Assembly: GCA_900553315.1 (NCBI GenBank) | Contig: USCW01000006.1 | Location: 1 to 28,063, forward strand | From: an uncultured Eubacteriales bacterium | GTDB taxonomy: Bacteria; Bacillota; Clostridia; Christensenellales; Aristaeellaceae | Length of the DNA: 28,063 bases | Direction of reading: 5' to 3' | Shown here: positions 21,508 to 28,063 of the stretch, in pieces | How the letters are laid out: every line of letters begins with the position of its first letter | How positions within the stretch are numbered: the stretch's first letter is position 1 | Translations under genes and position numbers: made by a program | The notes under the pieces: generated by a model | The model's database searches: none | What the model saw: the letters and a program-made list of their open reading frames with translations, nothing else | Told to the model about the DNA's origin: nothing

Positions 21508-22137
21508 ATGTCCATGAAAGTGTTCGACAAGGAAGTTACCCGCCGTGAGTTTATGCGACTCATGGGTAAGGGCACTGCCTGCATCGCGGCCTCCACGCCC
21601 CTGATGCAGCTCTTTGGCGCGACCAAGGCCGAGGCCGAGGCGGGCGCCGTCAGCGTTTACGCAACCGCACAGGGTGTGCTGGTGTCCAACGCCGCCCGCT
21701 GCACCGGCTGCGGACGCTGCGAAATCAACTGCACCCTGCTGAACGACGGCAAGGCAATGCCTTTCATCAGCCGCGTGAAAATGACCCGCAACCTGTACCT
21801 GGGCAATAACCACGACGGCAAGGGCGGCGTGTATGCCGATTTCAACTACAAGCCCGATACCTGCCATCAGTGCGCAGATCCCGCCTGCCTGAAGGCCTGT
21901 CCCGTGAAGGCCATCTATGTGGACGAGAAGACCGGCACCCGTATGATCGACGAAAGCAAGTGCGTTGGCTGCGGTGCGTGCGCGGCGGCTTGCCCCTACG
22001 GCATGCCCACCGTTGACCCCGAAGCGAAGCATTCCACCAAGTGCGTGGCCTGCGGCTACTGCGCGTCCATGTGTCCCTGTGGTGCGCTGAAGGTCTGCAC
22101 CTGGGAAGAGGTCGCAGAGGCCATGGCGGCTGAGTAA
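21508..22137 (+). CDS. ydhY: YdhY-like Tat-signal ferredoxin with four [4Fe-4S] clusters
   Basis: This 209-residue protein begins with a twin-arginine signal (TRREFMRLMGKG, R12-R13) followed by a hydrophobic stretch to about 36, so it is probably exported folded or held at the membrane. Sixteen cysteines form four clusters starting at C65, C119, C152 and C179, like electron-transfer subunits of HycB/DmsB type. The sequence, including RCTGCGRCEINC and the ending CGALKV, resembles YdhY of E. coli, whose gene also sits next to a ydhV. GGAGGAAGG precedes the ATG. It should exchange electrons with the oxidoreductase encoded 30 nt downstream, although that partner has no signal peptide of its own. 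Confidence 0.85.
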   Translation: MSMKVFDKEVTRREFMRLMGKGTACIAASTPLMQLFGATKAEAEAGAVSVYATAQGVLVSNAARCTGCGRCEINCTLLNDGKAMPFISRVKMTRNLYLGNNHDGKGGVYADFNYKPDTCHQCADPACLKACPVKAIYVDEKTGTRMIDESKCVGCGACAAACPYGMPTVDPEAKHSTKCVACGYCASMCPCGALKVCTWEEVAEAMAAE

Positions 22138-22167
22138 GCTCAAGCGAACGAAGGAGGATTTTGACAT

Positions 22168-24261
22168 ATGCCTTATGGATGGACTGGCAAGCTGCTGCGC
22201 CTGAACCTGACCACCAAGACGGCCAGCATTGAAGATAACAAGTACAACGAGGAGTGGCTGGGCGGCATGGGTCTGGGCTACGCCATCATTCACGATGAAG
22301 TGCCCGTCGGCACCGATCCCGCCGCGCCTGAGATGAAGATGGTCATGGCGGCCGGCCCCCTGACTGGTGCTGGTTCCCCCTGCTCCGGCCGTACCAACAT
22401 AACCTTCCTTTCTCCCATGATGGAGAAGCCTCTGGTAGTGGATGCGCACATGGGCGGTCACTTCGGCCCCCACATCAAGTACAGCGGCTATGATGCGATC
22501 ATTGTCGAGGGCGCGTCCGATACCCCTGTGTGGGTGAAGATCAACGACGATAAGATTGAGTTCAACGACGCTGCCGACCTGTGGGGCAAGGGTACCCGCG
22601 AGACGGCCCGCGTCATCGGCGAGGCTGCCGGTTCTCAGTACTGCGTGTGCTGCACGGGTACCGCCGGCGACAACATGGTGCGCTCCTCCATCATCCTGAA
22701 CGACGTGAACCACGCCGCCGGCGCTGGCGCGGGCTATGTCTGGGGTGCGAAGAAGCTGAAGGCCATCGCCATCTACGGCGAAAAGTCCATTTCCGTGGCG
22801 GATCCCAAAAAGCTGCTGGATCTGTATCGCTATCAGCTGGCTGAGCTGATCGGCGCGAACAACAACCACGTTGTGCCTTCCACGCAGCAGAGCTGGAATG
22901 AATATGTGTCCTGGACCCGTTGGCAGGGCGGCCCCGATCAGAACTGGGAAATGGGCATCGGCGGCGCAGTTCCCACCGGCGAGCAGAAGCCCGGCGACAT
23001 CAATGCCGTTGGTATGCGCAACAGCACCGGCAACTTCTTCTACCGCGATGTGTACAAGCATACCGTGAAGGATGGCGGCTGTCAGAGCTGCCCCATCCGC
23101 TGCGTCAGCCAGGTGCGTCTGCCTGAATTGCAGAAGTACGGCCTGGAGACCGATGTAAGCGCCGTGTGCTTTGCCACCTCTCATGCTAAGGGCTTCTATC
23201 CGGCTGGCACCCATGACTTTGAGAACGAGGGTGACGCAGCCACCGTGCTGGGCTTCCACATCGCGCAGGTGATGGACGATTATGGCCTGTGGTGCGCCTA
23301 CGGCGAAATGGATAACTATTTCTCTTACTGCTGGAACAACGGCATCTTCGAGAAGGTGCTGCCCGCAGACGAGTACAAGGAGATTCCGTGGGATCTGATG
23401 AAGGACGGCGATCCTCGCTGGGCCGATGAGATGATCAAGCGTATCTCCACCAAGCAGGGCGAGTTTGCCACCCTGGGCGAGGGTGCTGTGCGTCTGACCA
23501 AGAAGTGGGGCTTAGACGAAAACTTTTACAATCAGAGCTATAAGTTCATCCTGAAGAAGATGGGCATTGGCCTGCACCACTCCTCCGAGTCCATGGGCCA
23601 GGTGGGTGCGCTGATCAACATTCTGTTCAACCGCGACCCCATGTGCCACACGCACCAGAACTGCATCGGCAACGGTCTGCCGGTGGACATCATTCAGTCC
23701 GTGCTGGAAAAGAAGTTCGGCGAGGGCTGCTACAACAAGCCCGCCAACTACACTCCCATGACCCAGAACCGTGCCAAGTGGGCCAAGTGGGCCATCGTCC
23801 GCAACGATGTGCATGACATGGCGACCCTGTGCAACTGGGTGTGGCCCATGCTGTTCTCTCCCTGCAAGGAGCGCGGCTATGAGGGTGACACCAGCCTGGA
23901 AGCCCAGCTGATCTCCGCCACCACCGGCGTGGAATACACCGAGGAGGAAGTGGATCGCATTGGTGAAAAGGTGCTGCAGCTGCACCGCGCCATGACCGCC
24001 CTGGAGATGGGCTCCAAGAACCTGCGCGAGGATCACGATCCCCTGAGCGACTGGGTGTTCGACCGCGATCCCGACAAGCAGCCCTTCACCGAGGGCACCA
24101 CCAAGCTGGACCGCGAGGACTGGGAAAAGGCACTGGACATGTTCTACACCGAGTTCGGCTGGGACGTGAAGACCGGCATCCCCACCCGCGCGACGCTGGA
24201 GAGTTTTGGCCTGGGCAAGGTTGCCGACGAGCTGGAAGCCGCTGGCCTGCTGCCTGCCTAA
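22168..24261 (+). CDS. ydhV: YdhV-like aldehyde:ferredoxin oxidoreductase-family protein
   Basis: This 697-residue protein belongs to the tungsten/molybdenum bis-pterin AOR family. An N-terminal AOR domain (PYGWTGKLLRLNLTT onward, GRTNITFLSP near 74-83) is followed by the [4Fe-4S] ligands C305, C308 and C312 in CQSCPIRC and C555 in LCNWVWP. Near-identical phrases such as ELIGANNNHVVPST, and matching length, point to the YdhV branch rather than to classical AOR. The substrate of YdhV is not established to my knowledge; aldehyde/acid interconversion is the family reaction. GAAGGAGGA precedes the ATG. It is paired with the Tat-signal ferredoxin gene, and a terminator follows. Confidence 0.9.
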   Translation: MPYGWTGKLLRLNLTTKTASIEDNKYNEEWLGGMGLGYAIIHDEVPVGTDPAAPEMKMVMAAGPLTGAGSPCSGRTNITFLSPMMEKPLVVDAHMGGHFGPHIKYSGYDAIIVEGASDTPVWVKINDDKIEFNDAADLWGKGTRETARVIGEAAGSQYCVCCTGTAGDNMVRSSIILNDVNHAAGAGAGYVWGAKKLKAIAIYGEKSISVADPKKLLDLYRYQLAELIGANNNHVVPSTQQSWNEYVSWTRWQGGPDQNWEMGIGGAVPTGEQKPGDINAVGMRNSTGNFFYRDVYKHTVKDGGCQSCPIRCVSQVRLPELQKYGLETDVSAVCFATSHAKGFYPAGTHDFENEGDAATVLGFHIAQVMDDYGLWCAYGEMDNYFSYCWNNGIFEKVLPADEYKEIPWDLMKDGDPRWADEMIKRISTKQGEFATLGEGAVRLTKKWGLDENFYNQSYKFILKKMGIGLHHSSESMGQVGALINILFNRDPMCHTHQNCIGNGLPVDIIQSVLEKKFGEGCYNKPANYTPMTQNRAKWAKWAIVRNDVHDMATLCNWVWPMLFSPCKERGYEGDTSLEAQLISATTGVEYTEEEVDRIGEKVLQLHRAMTALEMGSKNLREDHDPLSDWVFDRDPDKQPFTEGTTKLDREDWEKALDMFYTEFGWDVKTGIPTRATLESFGLGKVADELEAAGLLPA

Positions 24262-24332
24262 GCAGGAAAAGGGTCTGTGCCTGACGAATGCTCTTACCAG
24301 CCGCAGGCAGATACCTATACTGTAAATCATCT

Positions 24333-24365
24333 GGGCGCTGGGGCAAATGCTCCGGCGCCCTTTTT
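24333..24365 (+). terminator. Intrinsic terminator after the YdhV-like gene
   Basis: GGGCGC (24333-24338) pairs with GCGCCC (24355-24360) in a longer interrupted stem, followed directly by five T. The next gene starts only 15 nt later, so read-through may supply part of its expression. Confidence 0.8.
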
Positions 24366-24379
24366 AACAGGAGGAGCTT

Positions 24380-24991
24380 ATGGACGAGCAGGAAAAGCAG
24401 GATACAACCCCAGCGACCGAGGGCGAAGCCCCCGCGGCGGAAATGACTGAAGAAGAGCGCCATCAAAAAATACTGGAAACGCTGGTGGAGTATGTGCGCT
24501 ATATGGGTGCGCACAAGCGTCCTATCACGCTGGAACAGCTGGCGGAGAATGCCGCCATGCCCCCCGAGGAGGTGCAGCAGCTGATGGACGAGGCTCGTCA
24601 GCAGGAGACCTTCCATGACATCTGCGTGTACGAGGGAGCAAAGGCCAATTACTATTACACCTATCCGCTGCTAGCACACAACTACGTCCGCGCCATTGCG
24701 CTGGAGGAAGCCAAGGACATTCCCAACACGGTGCTGACGCTGGTGCGCTATGATTCCCAGCGGTATCCCCGCCCCACCCGCGGCAAGGATTTCGGCAAGA
24801 ACCCCTATGGCTACACGCTGATTCAAGTGAAAAACGCTGTGGCAGAGCTGCGCCGCAAGCCGGAAAACAGTGACATTACGGAATATACCAGCCGCAAGGG
24901 GACGTATTTCATTTATTCAACGAAGTATCTTTCCGATAGTTATGCAAGGTATCTGGCGGAGGATAGCGAGGACATGTCGCTGAAGTTTTGA
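24380..24991 (+). CDS. Unassigned 203-residue protein with a helix-turn-helix-like segment
   Basis: I do not recognise a family. The first 25 residues are acidic and low-complexity (rich in E, A, T and P). Residues about 30-75 could form a winged-helix-like domain (ITLEQLAENAAMPPEEVQQL). The rest contains a tyrosine-rich core (ANYYYTYPLL) and a basic stretch PRPTRGKDFGKNPYGY. There are no membrane segments, and the single cysteine argues against an iron-sulfur protein. AGGAGG precedes the ATG. It directly follows the YdhY/YdhV-like pair, and enteric ydh operons also carry extra small genes. It could be an accessory or maturation factor or a regulator of that pair, but homology to YdhW or YdhT is not shown. 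Confidence 0.7.
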   Translation: MDEQEKQDTTPATEGEAPAAEMTEEERHQKILETLVEYVRYMGAHKRPITLEQLAENAAMPPEEVQQLMDEARQQETFHDICVYEGAKANYYYTYPLLAHNYVRAIALEEAKDIPNTVLTLVRYDSQRYPRPTRGKDFGKNPYGYTLIQVKNAVAELRRKPENSDITEYTSRKGTYFIYSTKYLSDSYARYLAEDSEDMSLKF

Positions 24992-25035
24992 AAGCGTCCT
25001 TACAGTTGCTATCATTGCGATAGAAAGGCAACATA

Positions 25036-25074
25036 AAATTCGGCACTGCGTTCTATGAACGCAGTGCCGAATTT
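25036..25074. terminator. Perfect 18-bp hairpin between convergent genes
   Basis: AAATTCGGCACTGCGTTC (25036-25053) pairs exactly with 25057-25074 around TAT. It lies between the plus-strand 203-residue gene and minus-strand serS, and is followed by short T/A-rich tracts on both strands, so it is probably a bidirectional terminator. Confidence 0.75.
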
Positions 25075-25241
25075 ATACAGATGAAAAAGCATGAAGCATC
25101 CAGCGTAGAAACACGTTCCTTCGCGGCATCCGCCTCCGCAGCTATATCTTCAGCGGACAACTTATCCAGCGCCGCCTGCCGCTCTTCGGGAGAGGGGGTG
25201 TGGGAGAGCACATCTCCATAGAGAAGTGTTCTCCCTCGCAA
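25075..25241 (-). pseudogene. Possible coding remnant downstream of serS
   Basis: The minus-strand frame reads through a segment with protein-like composition (for example PSPEERQAALDKLSAEDI), then runs into the terminator hairpin. There is no ribosome site or good start codon; only a TTG is available. It may be the worn 3' end of a lost gene. I cannot assign a family, and it could be chance in GC-rich DNA. Confidence 0.22.
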
Positions 25242-25246
25242 AGCTC

Positions 25247-26527
25247 TTACTCGATATGATCTTTTCCACCCATGTACATGCGGAGGGCTTCGGGGATGCG
25301 GACAGTGCCGTCGGCTTGGAGATTGTTCTCAAGGAAGGCGATCAGCATACGGGGCGGAGCCACCACGGTGTTGTTCAGGGTGTGGGCGAAATACTTCTGA
25401 CCGTCGTCGCCCTTCACGCGAATCTGCAAGCGGCGAGCCTGTGCGTCTCCCAGATTGGAGCAGGAGCCCACCTCGAAATACTTCTGCTGACGGGGGCTCC
25501 ACGCCTCCACGTCCAGACTCTTCACCTTCAGGTCGGCCAAGTCGCCGGAGCAGCATTCCAGCGTGCGCACCGGAATATCCAGCGTGCGGAAGAAGTCCAC
25601 CGTGTTCTGCCACAGGCGGCGGAACCACTCCATGCTCTCCTCCGGCTTGCACAGCACGATCATTTCCTGCTTTTCGAACTGGTGAATGCGGTATACGCCG
25701 CGCTCCTCAATACCGTGCGCGCCAACCTCCTTGCGGAAGCAGGGAGAATAGCTCGTCAGGGTAATGGGCAGCTTGCTCTCGTCCAAGATCGTGTCAATAA
25801 ACTTGCCGATCATGGAGTGCTCGGAGGTGCCGATCAAGTACAGATCCTCACCCTCGATTTTGTACATCATGTTCTCCATCTCGGAGAAGCTCATCACGCC
25901 GTTCACCACTTCGCTGTGGATCATGAACGGAGGCACCACATAGGTGAAGCCGCGGTCGATCATGAAATCACGGGCATAGCTCAGAATGGCGGAGTGCAGA
26001 CGAGCCACATCGCCCATCAAATAATAGAAGCCGTTGCCGGAGGTCTTGCGGGCCGCGTCCAAATCAATGCCGTTCAGCCGCTCCATGATGTCCACATGAT
26101 AGGGCACCTCAAAATCCGGCGCCTTCGGTTCGCCGAAGCGCTCCAGCTCCACATTCTGGCTGTCGTCCTTGCCGATCGGAACGCTGTCGTCAATGATGTT
26201 CGGGATGACCATCATGCGCTTCTTGATCTCGCCCTGCAGCTGCTCTTCCTTTTCCTCCAAAGCAGCCAGATCGTCCGCCAGCGCGGCAACCTTCGCTTTG
26301 GTGGCCTCGGCCTCGTCCTTCTGGCCCTTGGCCAGCAGACCGCCGATCTGCTTGGAAAGCGTCTTGCGCTGATTGCGCAGCGCGTCCGCCTGCTGACGGG
26401 ACTCGCGGTATTCCTTGTCCAGCGCCACGACCTCGTCCACCAGCATCAGCTTTTGATCCTGGAACTTCTTGCGAATGTTCTCCTTTACCTTTTCGGGGTC
26501 GTTGCGGAGCAGATTGATGTCCAGCAT
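25247..26527 (-). CDS. serS: Seryl-tRNA synthetase
   Basis: This 426-residue class II synthetase charges tRNA-Ser. The N-terminal antiparallel coiled coil spans about 28-105. The catalytic core has GTSEHSMIG (233-241), motif 2 around FRKEVGAHGIEERGVYR (264-280) and motif 3 in PPRMLIAFLENN near the C-terminus. The length is standard. AAGGAGGA precedes the ATG at 26527; longer in-frame readings enter the T-box leader and are not real. The leader regulates it according to tRNA-Ser charging. Confidence 0.97.
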   Translation of the reverse strand: MLDINLLRNDPEKVKENIRKKFQDQKLMLVDEVVALDKEYRESRQQADALRNQRKTLSKQIGGLLAKGQKDEAEATKAKVAALADDLAALEEKEEQLQGEIKKRMMVIPNIIDDSVPIGKDDSQNVELERFGEPKAPDFEVPYHVDIMERLNGIDLDAARKTSGNGFYYLMGDVARLHSAILSYARDFMIDRGFTYVVPPFMIHSEVVNGVMSFSEMENMMYKIEGEDLYLIGTSEHSMIGKFIDTILDESKLPITLTSYSPCFRKEVGAHGIEERGVYRIHQFEKQEMIVLCKPEESMEWFRRLWQNTVDFFRTLDIPVRTLECCSGDLADLKVKSLDVEAWSPRQQKYFEVGSCSNLGDAQARRLQIRVKGDDGQKYFAHTLNNTVVAPPRMLIAFLENNLQADGTVRIPEALRMYMGGKDHIE

Positions 26528-26559
26528 GGAAAAATCCTCCTTATATTGTTCGTGCGTCG

Positions 26560-26795
26560 GGAAAAAGAAAAAGCCCCCGTCCCTGCCTGGGACGATGGAC
26601 TCGCGTTGCCACCCGGCTTGCTGTACTTCAAAAAAAGCACAGCCTCTCAAGCGCTGTAAGGGAGCGCACCCGCAGACTCATCGCCTGCCCCATGGGGGAA
26701 TGGAGCCTCCGCCCCGGCCGCCGTCTCGCACCTGCCCGACGGCTCTCTTTGCGCCCAGAACGGATTCGTTTCCCCTCGTCGCGGGAACCTATTGC
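26560..26795 (-). promoter_or_regulatory. T-box riboswitch (tRNA-Ser sensing) upstream of serS
   Basis: The leader contains the T-box core GGGTGGCAACGCGA (26601-26614) followed by the terminator. Further 5' is a stem I apical segment starting AGAGAG with GGCAGGTGCGA. A UCC serine triplet followed by A (26702-26704) sits opposite the stem formed by GGGGAA and TTCCCC and is the likely specifier. Uncharged tRNA-Ser would stabilise the antiterminator and switch serS on. Class certain; specifier less so. Confidence 0.88.
26562..26594 (-). terminator. T-box terminator hairpin of serS
   Basis: On the minus strand CGTCCC and GGGACG pair around a short loop (26579-26594), then GGGGC and T-runs to 26562. 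In the antiterminated state the T-box sequence just upstream would compete for the 5' arm. Confidence 0.8.
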
Positions 26796-26801
26796 AGAGC
26801 T

Positions 26802-26830
26802 ATTATACAATAGCGCACAAGTCTTTGCAA
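26802..26830 (-). promoter_or_regulatory. Promoter of the serS T-box transcript
   Basis: TTGCAA (26825-26830) and a consensus TATAAT (26802-26807) are exactly 17 nt apart on the minus strand. Transcription would start near 26795, just before the T-box stem I. Confidence 0.8.
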
Positions 26831-26865
26831 GGGGCAAACGCATGGTTTTCTTTCGTTCGGGACTG

Positions 26866-26874
26866 TGTTATAAT
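26866..26874 (+). promoter_or_regulatory. Extended -10 promoter of asnA
   Basis: TGTTATAAT carries a perfect TATAAT (26869-26874) with the extended TG motif. No good -35 box is present at the right distance. The start would be about 30 nt upstream of the asnA ATG and about 85 nt from the divergent serS start. Confidence 0.65.
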
Positions 26875-26911
26875 CCCAGCATACAGCTTATTAGGGAAAG
26901 GATCGAGCCTT

Positions 26912-27916
26912 ATGAACCTGATTATTCCCCGGGATTATAACCCCGTGCTGAACACGCGGGACACGGAGATAGCCATCAAGCTGGTCAAGGACTTTTTCGA
27001 GCGCGAACTGGCCAAGGCGCTGAACCTCGTCCGCGTCAGCGCCCCCATCATGGTCACGCCCCAAAGCGGCCTGAACGATAACCTGAACGGCGTGGAGCGC
27101 CCGGTGTCCTTCGATATTCTGGAAACGGGCGAAACGGCGGAGATCGTGCAGTCGTTGGCCAAATGGAAGCGGCTGGCTCTGCGGGACTACGGCTTTCAGC
27201 CGGGCGAGGGACTGTATACCGACATGAACGCCATCCGCCGGGACGAGGTAACAGACAACATTCATTCTATTTTTGTCGATCAATGGGACTGGGAGCGCAT
27301 TCTCGGCCCGGACGAGCGGAACGAGGCCATGCTTCGCAGCGTGGTGGAGAAGATTTACGCCACCCTCCGCGCCACGGAGGAATACGTCTGCGCCCATTAT
27401 CCGCACATCACCCCCGAGCTGCCGGAGCATATCGCCTTTGTGACGACGCAGGAATTGGAAGACCGCTATCCGGATAAAACGGCGAAGGAACGGGAATACC
27501 TTGCCACGAAGGAGCACGGTGCGGTGTTCCTGATGGGCATCGGCGGTGCGCTGCGTTCGGGAAAGATTCACGACGGCCGTGCCCCGGACTACGATGACTG
27601 GACGCTGAACGGCGACATTCTGCTTTATTACAAGCCTTTGGACATTGCGCTGGAGGTCAGCTCCATGGGCATTCGCGTGAACCCGGAGGCGCTGAAGCGT
27701 CAGTTAGCGATTCGCGGCTGCGAGGAGCGGGCGAAGCTGCCGTTTCAGGCGGCGCTGCTGCGGGGCGAGCTGCCGCAGACGATCGGCGGCGGCATTGGGC
27801 AGAGTCGGATGTGCGTATACTTCCTGCGCAAAGCGCATGTAGGCGAGGTACAAGCGTCGCTCTGGCCGGAGGATGTGGTGAAGGTGTGCGAGGCGACGCA
27901 TATTCAGCTGCTGTAA
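26912..27916 (+). CDS. asnA: Aspartate-ammonia ligase (asparagine synthetase A)
   Basis: This 334-residue enzyme makes asparagine from aspartate, ammonia and ATP. It is the class-II-synthetase-like, ammonia-dependent form, unrelated to AsnB. Family phrases visible include QSGLNDNLNGVERPV, YTDMNAIRRDE, FVDQWDWE, KEHGAVFLMGIGG and GGGIGQSRMC near the C-terminus. The length matches the family's roughly 330 residues. I chose the ATG at 26912, with GGGAAAGGA upstream; the longer frame would start inside the divergent promoter region. It is monocistronic, with its own promoter and terminator. No T-box is seen on this side. Confidence 0.96.
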   Translation: MNLIIPRDYNPVLNTRDTEIAIKLVKDFFERELAKALNLVRVSAPIMVTPQSGLNDNLNGVERPVSFDILETGETAEIVQSLAKWKRLALRDYGFQPGEGLYTDMNAIRRDEVTDNIHSIFVDQWDWERILGPDERNEAMLRSVVEKIYATLRATEEYVCAHYPHITPELPEHIAFVTTQELEDRYPDKTAKEREYLATKEHGAVFLMGIGGALRSGKIHDGRAPDYDDWTLNGDILLYYKPLDIALEVSSMGIRVNPEALKRQLAIRGCEERAKLPFQAALLRGELPQTIGGGIGQSRMCVYFLRKAHVGEVQASLWPEDVVKVCEATHIQLL

Positions 27917-27930
27917 AGAGGGAGAAAACG

Positions 27931-27965
27931 AAGGAGGAACCGCGCGGGTGGTTCCTCCTTTTTTT
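27931..27965 (+). terminator. Intrinsic terminator of asnA
   Basis: AAGGAGGAACC (27931-27941) pairs perfectly with GGTTCCTCCTT (27950-27960), followed by a run of T to 27965. Confidence 0.92.
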
Positions 27966-28037
27966 GTGCAGGGGCAAGGGGAATAGGAGAAGGAACGGAG
28001 GCATGGGGGAAGGCGGCACACGGACGGGGCTATTTTT

Positions 28038-28063
28038 GCGGCTTGAGGGAGTTTCGCACGTCT
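28038..28063. repeat. Edge of three-hairpin repeat, copy C (cut by window end)
   Basis: The last 26 bases match the outer end of copy A exactly, in reverse complement, including GCTTGAGGGAGTTTCG. The rest of the unit should lie just beyond the window. Confidence 0.75.

Noticed and set aside
21364..23259. Antisense frame of 631 codons over ydhY and ydhV
   Set aside because: It is a shadow frame spanning two real genes and their leader RNA.

Overview
The window is high-GC DNA from an anaerobic, Gram-positive-type bacterium. A T-box leader on serS, purine-rich Shine-Dalgarno sequences on nearly every gene, tRNA genes without encoded CCA, a MutS2-family protein and an Hdr/Flx electron-bifurcation locus together suggest a gut-type member of the Bacillota, class Clostridia. 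I cannot name the genus.

Layout. Positions 1-1941 hold a MutS2-like ATPase without the Smr nuclease domain, read on the minus strand. A hairpin-rich gap (1942-2631) leads to a large GH38 alpha-mannosidase (2632-5718, plus). A second gap carries a 168-bp MITE-like element (5936-6103) next to an AT-rich, probably acquired alpha/beta hydrolase (6356-6982). A small dicluster ferredoxin (7138-7479) and a tRNA-Glu/tRNA-Gln pair with its own promoter and terminator follow, both on the minus strand.

The centre of interest is one minus-strand array from about 20728 down to 7941, probably one long operon. In transcription order it holds malate dehydrogenase, class II fumarase, a cytidine deaminase-like gene, hdrB, hdrC, hdrA, flxD (MvhD-like), flxC, flxB, flxA, a fumarate reductase iron-sulfur subunit and flavoprotein, a 92-residue membrane protein, and an 81-residue [2Fe-2S] thioredoxin-like ferredoxin. 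It encodes the reductive path oxaloacetate -> malate -> fumarate -> succinate together with a complete HdrABC-FlxABCD flavin-based electron-bifurcation module. No membrane anchor of the FrdC/FrdD type is present. My reading is a soluble, quinone-independent fumarate reductase driven by NADH and coupled to ferredoxin reduction. The promoter overlaps a 16-bp inverted repeat resembling the operator of Rex, the NADH/NAD+ sensor, which fits that role.

On the plus strand, a 21326-21507 leader RNA with an intrinsic terminator precedes a Tat-signal four-cluster ferredoxin and a tungsten/molybdenum aldehyde:ferredoxin oxidoreductase-family protein. These two closely resemble the YdhY/YdhV pair of enteric bacteria. 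An unassigned 203-residue protein follows behind a terminator. The right end has seryl-tRNA synthetase with a T-box leader (minus) and, divergently, asparagine synthetase A (plus).

Two dispersed repeat families occupy the gaps: a TTAA-ended MITE (168 bp, plus a 42-bp derivative) and a unit of about 125 bp made of three hairpins (two copies and the edge of a third). A pair of related GC-rich palindromes lies at 1-40 and 17489-17527.
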